In this document: positions 55,193-64,000 of the stretch, piece after piece
Layout: each line of letters starts with the position of its first letter
Numbering within the stretch: the stretch's first letter is position 1
Assembly: GCF_033115175.1 (NCBI RefSeq)
Contig: NC_084835.1
Span: 31,639,858-31,703,857 of the forward strand
DNA length: 64,000 nucleotides
Direction: 5' to 3'
DNA from: Lepus europaeus
Taxonomy: Eukaryota > Chordata > Mammalia > Lagomorpha > Leporidae
Position numbers and translations under genes: made by a program
The notes under the pieces: model-generated
Seen by the model: only the letters and a program-made list of their open reading frames with translations
The model's database searches: none
What the model was told of the DNA's origin: nothing

Positions 55193-55862
55193 CCAGGGGC
55201 CAGCTCCACAGCGTGGCCAGCTAAGCCACACCTATGACACCAGCATCCCGTATGAGCACCAATTAGAGTCCCAGTTGCTACACTTCTGATCTGGCTCTCT
55301 GCTAATGTGCCTGGCAAAGAAGTGGAGGATGGCCCCAGGCCGTAGGTGCCTGCTACTCGTGGGAAACCCGGATGGAGTTCCAGACTCCTGGCTTCAGCGG
55401 GGCCCAGCCCTAGCTGTTGCAGCCATCTGGGGAGTGACCCAGTGGATAGAAGATCTCTCTTGGCCGGCACCATGGCTCACTAGGCTAATCCTCCGCCTGC
55501 GGCACCAGCACCCCGGGTTCTAGTCCCAGTTGGGGCGTCGGATTCTGTCCCGGTTGCTCCTCTTCCAGTCCAGCTCTCTGCTGTGGCCCAGGAAAGCAGT
55601 GGAGGATGGCCCAAGTGCTTGGGCCCTGCACCCCATGGGAGACCAGGAGGAAGCAGCTGGCTCCTGGCTTCAGATCGGCGCGGCGCGCAAGCCTTGGCAC
55701 ACCAGCCAAAATAGCAGCCATTTGGGGAGTGAACGGAAGGAAGACCTTTCTCTCTGTCTCTCTCTCTCACTTTCTAACTCTGCCTGTCAAAAACAAACAA
55801 ACAAAAACAAAACAAAAAAGATTTGTCTCACTCTCTTGAGCTGTAAGTCTGCCTTTCAAATA
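55193..55862 (+). mobile_element. CSINE, + orientation, split by a younger CSINE (outer element)
   Basis: Body 55193-55462 stops in the CT tract (AGAAGATCTCTCTT). The remaining tail resumes at about 55819 (GATTTGTCTCACTCTCTTG) and ends TTTCAAATAAATAAATA. Confidence 0.82.
55463..55818 (+). mobile_element. Young CSINE, + orientation (inner element)
   Basis: GGCCGGCACCATGGCTCACT head, GC-rich body, unusual (AAAC)n-type tail at 55788-55817. Confidence 0.93.
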
Positions 55863-55866
55863 AATA

Positions 55867-55868
55867 AA

Positions 55869-55890
<22 letters not shown>
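55867..55890. repeat. (TA)n dinucleotide microsatellite
   Basis: About 12 TA units between two SINE tails. Confidence 0.95.
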
Positions 55891-55899
<9 letters not shown>

Positions 55900-56220
55900 T
55901 TGACAGGCAGAGTGGATAGTGAGAGAGAGAGACAGAGAGAAAGGTCTTCCTTTTTTGCCGTTGGTTCACCCTCCAATGGCCGCTGCGGCCGGCGCATCGT
56001 GCTGATCCGAAGCCAGGAGCCAGGTGCTTCTCCTGGTCTCCCATGCGGGTGCAGGGCCCGAGGACTTGGGCCATCCTCCACTGCCTTCCCAGGCCATAGC
56101 AGAGAGCTGGCCTGGAAGAGGGGCAACCGGGATAGAATCCGGCGCCCCGACCGGGACTAGAACCCGGTGTGCCGGCACCGCAAGGCGGAGGATTAGCCTG
56201 TTAAACCACGGTGCAGGCCC
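55891..56220 (-). mobile_element. Young CSINE, - orientation
   Basis: TTTTTGACAGGCAGAGTGG left edge, GACCGGGACTAGAACCCGG head, right edge ACGGTGCAGGCCC. Inserted in AAATAAATA-type sequence that appears on both sides. Confidence 0.96.
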
Positions 56221-56254
56221 ATAAATAAATATTTTTTAAAAATCCCATATCCAC

Positions 56255-56345
56255 CCATTGTTAACGGTGTGATGTTGGACAAATCACTTAATCACCTCTT
56301 GCATATCTCTCTCCTCCTCTTCACGATGGATGTAACACCGTTGTT
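56255..56345 (+). mobile_element. MIR fragment, + orientation
   Basis: GTTGGACAAATCACTTAATC, CTCCTCCTCTTCACGATGG; decayed. Confidence 0.5.
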
Positions 56346-56539
56346 ACTGGCAAATGAGGAGAATGGAATGCCTTCTGCTTCAAGCACTTGGAGCACCGCC
56401 TGGGGCCTGTGTACGTGTTGGCAGCTGCCATCTGCACCATTTCCATGTCCACTCCTGGTCACAGTGACCACAATAATAATAATAATAAAAGCAGTAGTCA
56501 GTACATCCTGCCCTGTCATTTGTGTGTTCTCTCAACAGA

Positions 56540-56650
56540 CCCGTGACACGAGCCTTGCTTTCTAGGTTGGGAAGCTGAGACTCAGGAATCCTGGGAACAG
56601 TGCCCAGAATTACAGTGGTGGAGCTGGGATTTGAACTCAGGTCTCTCCAC
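56540..56650 (-). mobile_element. MIR fragment, - orientation
   Basis: GGGAAGCTGAGACTCAGGAA to GAGCTGGGATTTGAACTCAG, a typical reverse-strand MIR. Confidence 0.8.
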
Positions 56651-57317
56651 AAGTTTAGCCATTAACTGGATGGTATTTAGTTGGGGACCAAAAGGGAAGC
56701 AAACTGCTACAAATTCTCACACAACCATGAGCCCTTGAGTTGGTGGCCCAGGGACATGGTCTGTTGTGCTGGGAGTGCAGAGACTGCAGACTGCCTGAGA
56801 TGCCGGAGGAGCGGTCTGGCCTTGAACTTGAGGGCCAGGCACAGTTTGGATTGGCCCATTGGGCAGGGCCTGGTTTCAGGTGGGGCAAAGGCATGAGGGG
56901 TGAGGTGGGCTGGGAAGGGCCTGGGTGAGGCTGCCTGAGGGATCCGGTCAAGGGCAGGGAAGCGGGCTGGCCAGCTGCCAAGTGGAGTTCAGGTGCAGAG
57001 CAGAGAAAGCTGAGGCCAGGCCAGGGTCTGAGCCTCTTCTCTTGGTTGGTTTCCCTTCAAGAGGTGCCACCAGGAGAAGCCTGCTGACCCTACCCCTCAA
57101 AAGAAATCCCAGAATTTGGAGACCCAAAGAAATAACAGAATCCGTGCACAGACAGCCTAGAGCGGGCAAGGGGGGTTGTTGGAGGTGGGTGGTACTCTTT
57201 TACTGGCAATCTGCCCTTTGATGTGGAAGCAAACAGCTCTGTGTGGGACACGAGCCAACCTGGGCCCCTGGCCTTCATCCTTGCAGGGTGCCTAGTGGGA
57301 TCTACTCCTTTTATTTT
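56651..57317. other. Intergenic unique sequence
   Basis: GC-rich, no element or gene recognised. Confidence 0.5.
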
Positions 57318-57319
57318 TA

Positions 57320-57613
57320 TGTTTTAATATTTAATTTGAAAGATGGAGTTACAGAAAGAGAGAGATCTTCCATCTGCTGTTTCCTCCCTAGTGGCCAGTG
57401 CTGAGCCAAGCTGAAGCCAGGAAACTGGAGCTTCATCTGGGTCTCCCACATGAGTTCAGGGGCCCAAGCACTTGGACCACCTTCTGCTGCTTTCCCAGGT
57501 GCACTAGCAGGGAGCTGGATAGGAAATGGATCAATGAGACTCCAACCAGTGCCCATATGGAATGCCAGTGCTGCAGACAGTGGCTTAACCCGCTATGCCA
57601 CAGCACCAGCCCC
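57320..57613 (-). mobile_element. CSINE, - orientation
   Basis: AATATTTAATTTGAAAGATG left edge, GATCTTCCATCTGCTG, right edge CACAGCACCAGCCCC. Confidence 0.92.
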
Positions 57614-58771
57614 TTGTAAAGTGCTTTTACATGGGTTCTGTGAGACAGAAGTTTTCATCCTGTTTTACAGGCGGGCACACTGAGATTCAGGAACTCCCCA
57701 CCTGAGCTGGCACCTTGCTGGAGCATTGCAGATGTAGCACCCATACTCTCGTCTCCAGACCCCTCAGCCCAGAGCCATTTCCACCAAAGAAGGGGCCTGG
57801 ACACCCTGGAAGGCGAAGGCTCATGGGGGCAGTCCACAGGTAAGGAAGGGTCATCCCGGGGTCTGGGAGTCACGGGAGGATGAAGCACTCCACCCATTTT
57901 CATCAGCGATTCCTGATACATGGCTGGTGTGGACCTGGCACGCAGCGGGGCCTGGGTGGGGCTGTTTGAACATAAGAAATTGCTGTTATAATATAAACAA
58001 AAGGAAAAATGCCCAGGCCAGTTCAGCAGGACGTGAGTGGAGCCAGAAAACCTAAATAGGGGAGGTGAAAAAGGTGAGGGGGGCTTTGCGATAGAAAATA
58101 AGAGCAAGTGGGCTTGAGGCCACGAGAAAGCAGGGAGCGAGCTCCCTGCTGAGGCCACACGGATGGATCCACGTTCCTAGAGGACACAGGGCTGTCTGGG
58201 AAGGGATGCCAGCAGGTGGTCGTGCAACTGGGACATGGAAGCTTTGGAGTCTTACACTGTGTGGAATACTAACTGCTCTCCATCTTTTAACTTAGTTTTA
58301 ATATTCTAATTTTGAACGGGAATCTTTTTCTACTTCTCATGATAGCTGATGTATATATGCTATATTTTTATATACAGAAATACCAGTATTTGAACAAACT
58401 CAAAGCACATTGGTTTGTTAACCCTCGCTCCTGCATGGTTCATTAGGTTCAAATTATACCTGATTCACAACATAAACTATACTTACTTCTGAAAGGTGTG
58501 AATTTCCCATTTCAAAAACCAAACTGGACATTTAATTTGTGATTGTCATTTAAGACACTTATTGTTGCTAGGAACATCCTTTGGGCTCTGTCCTCCACTC
58601 ACCAGAGTGGGTGGAATAAGTTGACTTGGCCAATGCATGATATTTAAACTTTCCTGCAAAATAAAAGAAAAAAAGAAGGAGGAGAAGGTCCTAGCGAGAA
58701 GGCTGTTAATTCTGCCCTCTTGGCTTCCCTGGACGAGATTACGTTATTTTAGTGGAATCAAACACACTTCC
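57614..58771. other. Intergenic sequence
   Basis: No gene seen. MIR-like core (GTTTTACAGGCGGGCACAC) near 57660-57690; AT-rich after 58260. Confidence 0.5.
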
Positions 58772-59085
58772 ATGGGGCAGGCCGTGTGGCACAGAAGGTT
58801 AAGCCACTGCTAGGGATGTGCGCATCCTGTATCAGAGTACCTGGGATCAAGTCCCGCCTCTGTTTCCTGCACAGCTTCCTGCTGATGCAGACCCGGGGAG
58901 ACAGGGGTGATCGCTCAAGTACTTGGGCCCCTGCCACTGACATGGGAGACCCAGATGGGTGTTCCTGACTTGTGGCTTCAGCCTGGCCCAGCCCCAACAG
59001 TCATGTGCCTTTGGGGAATCAACCAGAGGATGGACGAACTCCCTGTCAGTCTGCCCTTCAGATGCAATAAGAATAAATAAACTCC
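58772..59085 (+). mobile_element. Old CSINE, + orientation
   Basis: GGGGCAGGCCGTGTGGCAC head; tail AAGAATAAATAAAC. Confidence 0.85.
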
Positions 59086-59099
59086 AAACATGTTTATAA

Positions 59100-59740
59100 A
59101 ACAAGTTCATTGGAGACCCAGGAACAGCAGCGGTGCTCCTCCCAGCAGAGTCTGAAGGCAGCTACTGTTCACTGTGCGGTCGCTTTCTTGGCATCGGACA
59201 CAGAGGTGCAGCCCAGCATTTCAGCTCTTTTGGAGGTGACTTTGCCAACAATTTTGTCAAAGACCTCGAACTGTTTGGGAGAGACGTGAGAAGAAGCGTA
59301 ATTAACAGTGACCATGGGGCCGCTGCTCTGGCATAGCAGGTAAAGCCACTGCCTGCAGTGCTAGCATCCCAAAAGGGCACCGGTTCGAGTCCCGGCTGCT
59401 CCACTTCCAATCCACCTCTCTGCTATGGCCTGGGAAAGCAGTAAAAGATGACTCAAATCCTTGGGCCCCTGCACCTGCAAGGGAGACCTGGAAAGAAGCT
59501 CCTGGCTTCAGATTGATGTAGCTCCGGCCATTACAGCCATCTGGGGAGTGAACCAGTGGATGGAAGACCTCTCTCTCTCTCCCTCTCTCAACCTCTCCAT
59601 CTCTGTGTAACTCTGACTTTCAAATAAGTAAATAAATAATTTTTTAAAAAATGGTGACCATGTGGACTCTTAGCCAGCTGGAGTGGCTCATTGCTGAAGC
59701 ACATCCCAGAGAAGAAAGCATCGCTCAGTATAGTCTACAA
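59100..59740. other. Unassigned sequence split by a CSINE
   Basis: On the minus strand the two flanks (59740-59655 and 59317-59100) join into an open frame of about 65 codons containing SPKQFEVFDKIVGKVTSK and a stop near 59180. It could be a degraded processed gene copy. I could not match it to a family, and the frame is short. Confidence 0.3.
59318..59653 (+). mobile_element. CSINE, + orientation, with target-site duplication
   Basis: Flanked by GTGACCATG (59309 and 59654). Full-length, with GGTTCGAGTCCCGGC, an almost intact tRNA-type B box. Confidence 0.95.
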
Positions 59741-59767
59741 TGAAAGGCAAAGAAGAGAAAGAAGTCA

Positions 59768-60094
59768 GGGAGGCCAGTGTCGTAGAGCCATGGGTTAAGC
59801 TGCCCCCTGCAACGCCAGCATCTGGTATCAACGCACCTATTCAAATCCCAGCTGCTCATTTTCCCATCCAGCTTCCTGCTAATGCAGCTGGGAAAGTAGT
59901 GGAAAATGGCCCAAGTACTTGGACCCCAGCCATCCATGTGGGAGGCCCAGATGGACTTCCTGGCTCCTGGTTGCAGACTTGCCTAGCCCCAGTTGCTGGG
60001 GCCATTTGGGGAGTGAACCAGCAGATGGAAGATCTCTCCCTCAGTTTCTGCATTTCAAACAAATAAAATAAATCTTTTTAAAAAGAAGAAAAGA
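59768..60094 (+). mobile_element. CSINE, + orientation, with target-site duplication
   Basis: AAAGAAGTCA precedes and follows the element (59757 and 60096). Head GGAGGCCAGTGTCGTAGAG. Confidence 0.92.
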
Positions 60095-60267
60095 CAAAGA
60101 AGTCAAAGCATGGAAACCAAACTCCAGCAGTTAGCAGAGGCAGGCATGGTAGAGAGAAAAAACTTTGTCGGGGTTTTCAGGAACAGCAGTCTTCAGCAGG
60201 TGCAGCCACATGGGAATGTGCATTGCTACAGAGGGAACTGTGAAGGCATAATACAGAATTTTTTTAA

Positions 60268-60560
60268 AGGCTGAAGATTTGGTTTAGCGGTTATGACTAT
60301 GGTTAGGACACCCACATCCCACAGTGCTTGGGTTCCATTTCCAGCTCTGGTTCCTGACTCCCATGTCCTGCTAACACTGGCTCTGGGGGACAGCAGTGAT
60401 GGCTCAAGTATTTAGGTCCCTGTTATCCAAGTGGGACACCTGGATTGTGGGATGTTGGCGATTGAGTCAGTGAATGGAAGCTCCTTCTCTCTGTCTCCCT
60501 TTCTCTGTCTCCATCTCTCTCCCTCTCTCTCTCTTTTTGTTTCTCAAAGGAAGGAAATAA
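60268..60560 (+). mobile_element. Older C-repeat subfamily, + orientation
   Basis: GATTTGGTTTAGCGGTTATG head unlike the standard one, the same CT tract, then a GGAAGG-rich end. Confidence 0.72.
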
Positions 60561-60636
60561 GGAAGGAAGGAAAGAAGGTAGGGAGGAAGCAAAAATACTC
60601 AACGTCTTACTCAAGCACATAAAAAGGTGTGGGAGG

Positions 60637-60955
60637 GGCCGACACTGTTGTGCAATAGGTTAATCCTCCACCTGCAGTGCTGGCATCCCATATGGGCACC
60701 AGTTCTAGTCCTGGCTGCTCCTCTTCCGATCCAGCTCTCTGCTGTGACCTGGGAGAGCGTAGAAGATAGCCAAAGCACTTGGGTCCATGGGAGACCCAGA
60801 AGAAGCTCCTGGTTCCCGGCTTTGGATTGGATTGGCTCAGCTCCTGCCATTGTGGCCGTTTAGGGGTTGAACCAGCGGATGGAAGACCTCTCTCTCTCTC
60901 TCTCACTGTCAGTAACTCTACCTCTCAAATAAATAAACAAAATCTTTTTTAAAAA
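60637..60955 (+). mobile_element. CSINE, + orientation
   Basis: GAGGGGCCGACACTGTTGTG head; tail AATAAATAAACAAAATC. Flanks AAAGGTGTG / AAAAGTGTG form a likely duplication. Confidence 0.94.
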
Positions 60956-61349
60956 AGTGTGTGAATTATATAATTTGAGTGATTTAAATTAGAAATTATG
61001 TCTATTGCAGTGAAATAAAATTGTGTTAGAATTAAATAGTCTATTTTCCCAACCAAAACAGAAGCAAAAACACAGATTTGTACATTTTCTGACCAGGACA
61101 ATAGTAATCTAAGTCACAATAATTGGACTCTCTTTTGGTGTCAAGTGTTGAAGCAGACCTGGTGTTTATACAAACACCTTTATACAAGCAGGAGCATGGA
61201 AGCTTAAGAGAAGGACCTCTGGACTCACACCCAGCACAACCAAAGACCAAGGAAGAAAAAGGGTAACCAAAGCTCTGAACTTTTGTTCAAAAAGGTTTGT
61301 AGTAGGGATATTTGCTTTGTCTTACTCCTTAGTAAATCTTAAGAAACCT
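60956..61349. other. Intergenic unique sequence
   Basis: AT-rich, nothing recognised. Confidence 0.5.
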
Positions 61350-62250
61350 TATTAGTGAGCTTTTAGTTTTGGAATCATTTTAGGTTTGTAGAAAAGTTAT
61401 GAAGGCAGCATGGAGAATTCTCTCAGCCAGTCATCCCCTTTGTGAACATCTTAGATAATCACAGTGGATTCGCAGAAACTAAGACCGACACTGACACAGT
61501 GCTATTAACCAAGTTCTGGGAGCTATTTGGATTCCACCTGTTTCTCCACTTACGTCCTCTCTCTATTCCAAGAGTCCACCCAGAGAACCACATGGCATCC
61601 ATTTGTCCTGTCTCCTGTCTGATCTGTGGCATTTTCTCCTGTCTGATCTGTGGCACTTTCTCCTTGATCTTCATGACTCTGGCTAGGAATCCCATACTAA
61701 GGCCCCCAGTCTCCTTCATGCGATGATTTTCTCATTGTTAGACCAGGAGGATAGTTCTGTAAGAACAGCACATTTCGAGGTGGGGAGAGATGGAGAGCAG
61801 TGTGATTGTCTTCTTAAAACTGTACCTATGGAATGCATGAAATCCATTCTCTCTATATTAATAAAACAATAAAGAGCAGCACAGAGGGGTTCTAAGAGGC
61901 ACCCATGGCATCACTGGTGGGGCTCACCTAGATCTTGTGGTTAAAGCAGTGTCTGTTGGGCCCTTGCACAGTCCTCTCTCTGGAAGTGAGTCCATAAGTC
62001 TAGCCACCCTCAAGTAAGAGAGGGCAGGAGCTAAGTTCCACCTCCAGGAGGAAATCTTTATTTTTAAAAGGTGAATTTAATTGCCCTAAAAAAAGGAAAA
62101 TCCATCCCCATGGCTTAAGATGCAAAAGATACCAAAAGGCACATGATGAGTCCCCTAAGTAACTATTGCCTGATGAATCATTCCAGAAGTATTTTATGCA
62201 CAAACCAGCAATTGTACATACTTTGCTCCACCTTTTTTACACAAAGGCAG
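61350..62250. mobile_element. L1-type LINE 3' region remnants
   Basis: 61350-61740 (TTTAGGTTTGTAGAAAAGTT, GACACAGTGCTATTAACCAA, CACATGGCATCCATTTGTCC) and 62070-62230 (CATTCCAGAAGTATTTTATG, CACAAACCAGCAATTGTAC) match the type of L1 3' sequence also seen at the start of the window. Contains a tandem 26 bp duplication near 61610-61660 (TGTCTGATCTGTGGCA twice). Confidence 0.6.
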
Positions 62251-62804
62251 CACCCTGGCCACAATGTTAGGCACCCAAACACAGAGTTGCTAGAATTAAG
62301 ACTCTGTGAGCAGCCCAGTCGTCCCACTATGCCAGATGAGTAAATCAGTTACATCTGCAGAGCAACGGGCCTGGCCGCTGCCCCTAGCAATTACACAAAT
62401 AAATCCTACGTAGCTGGGGGAAAAGTAAGGCATCAAGAAAATAAGTTGGTTGTGGGGAAGTTACTTCTCCAGAGAATAAGTGCTGCAGAGGACACAGGAA
62501 ACTGTGAGTGTCACCCTTTGTGATGTGCGGGAGAATACAAAGCTGGAACTGTGAGCTTCACCAAACGCCGTTGCCAGGATGCCCAAGTTGGCCATAGGTG
62601 GAAGACAAGACTCTGTTACTCTTTTCCTAGTTAGGGAGGGAAGGACTGTTTGACTTTCTAGAATCTGTCTTCCTGGATTAAGGATGTTTGCAATTAATTG
62701 TTTTGTGGAAATAGGAGGAGAGCAAACACCCCACCCAGGGCAGGGACAGGATATAAGTTCTTTAAGCCTGAACTGTCAGACTCAGGTCATATATTGGTGG
62801 GTGC

Positions 62805-63000
62805 CCTTCAGTCTGTCATCTGTCCACTCATCTGCCCATCTACTCCTCCATCCATCCTTCCTTCCATTCATTGATCCATCCATTCACTCATCACCCTTCC
62901 ATCCATTCATCCATCATCCATCTATGTACCTATCTATCACCTATCCACCATCCATTCCTCAATCCATTATCATCCATCCATCTATCACCTATCCACTCAT
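62805..63000 (+). repeat. Degenerate (ATCC)n tetranucleotide satellite
   Basis: About 200 bp of CATC/ATCC/TATC units with interruptions. Confidence 0.93.
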
Positions 63001-63289
63001 GTTTTGGCTGACCTTGCACAAGTTACAGGGGTACAGCTATGCTTAGATGGACCAAGCCCTTCCTCATGAAGTGTGAGATGTGGTACAGAACTAACTCCAA
63101 GTGGAGGAGTATGTCTTTGTTCTCAAAATGCCCTGAGATTGCAATGCCCTCCACCACCCTGGGCAGCAAGGCAGCCAGGCAGTTTCATGAAGTAGGTGAT
63201 GGCCAAGCTGAGATGGAGTTAGCCAGGCTTAGGGGCTCAGGGGACAAAAGGGACACTCCATGTGAGGGGAGAAGAAAAGACCATTGTGG

Positions 63290-63600
63290 GGGACAGGGTG
63301 AGCACTTGTCACAGTAGTGAAGACACTGCTTGTGGCATCCATATCCTGTACTGGAGCGCCTGAGTTTGGGTCCTGGCTCTACTCCCAGCCCAGCAAGCTG
63401 CAAGGCAGCAGGTGATGCTTAAGTACTTGGGTTCCTGCCACCCTTGTGGGACACCTGGATTGAGTTCCAGTCTCCTGACTTTGGCCTGGGGTATGGTGAG
63501 ATTTGGAGAGTGAGCCAGCAGATGGACGATCTCTCCTCTACCTCTCTCTCATTCTGTCTCTGCCTTTTGAATACAGTGAAAATAAATAAATTATAATTTA
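63290..63600 (+). mobile_element. Old CSINE, + orientation
   Basis: GAGCACTTGTCACAGTAGTG head, GCAGCAGGTGATGCTTAAGT body, tail AAAATAAATAAATTA. Confidence 0.8.
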
Positions 63601-63613
63601 AGAAAAGAATAGG

Positions 63614-63892
63614 TGGAGGCAGGTGTTGTGATACAATAGATTAAGCTGCTGCTTAGGATACCCAGGTACTCTACTTCCAATCCACCACCTTGCTAATGTC
63701 CCTGAGAAGGCAGCAGAAGATGGCCCAAGTGCTTGGGTCCCTGCCAGTCACATAGGAGACATGGATGGAGTTCCTGGTTCCTGCTTTCTGACTGGCCCAG
63801 CCTCAGCTGCTGTGGCCATTTGGGGAGTGAACCAGTCGATGGAAACTCTGTCACTCTTCCTTTCAAATAAATAAATTAATAATAATAATAAA
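63614..63892 (+). mobile_element. CSINE, + orientation, head deletion, with target-site duplication
   Basis: AGAATAGGT on both sides (63605 and 63893). Part of the tRNA-like head is missing after TTAGGATACCC. (AAT)n tail at 63874-63890. Confidence 0.9.
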
Positions 63893-64000
63893 GAGAATAG
63901 GTCCACAGATCAACACCAATACCCACTTATCAACCTCTCCTCCAGTCTGGCCCCTTGGCTGATTTGCCATGATTTTGTTTCTCCTCCGCAATATTTTGTT

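Noticed and set aside
63500-64000. Search for the start of FLNB, expected downstream of SLMAP
   Set aside because: No CpG-island promoter or filamin actin-binding-domain exon is present; the gene presumably starts beyond the window.
1-64000. CRISPR arrays, operons, bacterial mobile elements
   Set aside because: The DNA is mammalian with spliced exons and SINEs; no regularly spaced direct repeats other than simple satellites.

Overview
This window is lagomorph genomic DNA, almost certainly European rabbit (Oryctolagus cuniculus). It is packed with about sixty copies of the C-repeat (CSINE), a tRNA-derived SINE family confined to rabbits and their relatives, laid over the usual ancient mammalian layer (MIR, L2-like, L1, MER20, MaLR LTR). 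The only protein-coding gene I can support is the 3' part of SLMAP (sarcolemma associated protein) on the + strand. The species call rests on the SINE family and on matching the translated exons to SLMAP from memory; no search was run.

Layout. Positions 1-3909 are SLMAP intron, mostly an old L1-type 3' region broken by three CSINEs. Between 3910 and 23933 lie seven constitutive-looking coding exons (3910-4032, 5179-5253, 9181-9501, 9926-10043, 14562-14733, 20210-20347, 23841-23933). All have AG/GT borders, and their phases chain without a break to give 345 residues plus a stop. They encode the C-terminal coiled coil and a tail-anchor helix; the N-terminal FHA domain and earlier exons lie upstream of the window. 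An alternative tail-anchor exon (22401 to about 22490) has its own stop. Two further candidate alternative exons (16559 and 25477) are proposed as hypotheses. The 3' UTR probably runs to polyadenylation signals near 25157 and 25694.

From about 25.7 kb to the end I see no protein-coding gene. This is intergenic DNA that in other mammals separates SLMAP from FLNB. Stretches at about 27-36 kb, 44.7-47.3 kb, 50.5-56.2 kb and 57.3-60.9 kb are dense CSINE fields with several nested insertions. Stretches at 37.1-40.3 kb, 41.8-44.7 kb and 47.3-50.4 kb are SINE-poor and GC-richer. They hold candidate regulatory elements: a tandem AP-1 site at 44185, a small CpG-rich block with an NRF1-like motif near 48511, and AP-1/GATA motifs at 48653-48791.

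How the parts work together. SLMAP is a tail-anchored membrane protein. Its FHA domain links MST1/2 kinases to the STRIPAK phosphatase complex, and its coiled coil mediates self-association. The exons here set the coiled-coil length and choose which membrane anchor, and so which membrane, the protein uses. The most useful observations are the C-terminal exon choice region lying in a 6.9 kb SINE-free gap, the possible soluble-tail exon at 25477, and a CSINE carrying an apparent 3' transduction at about 52887-52922.
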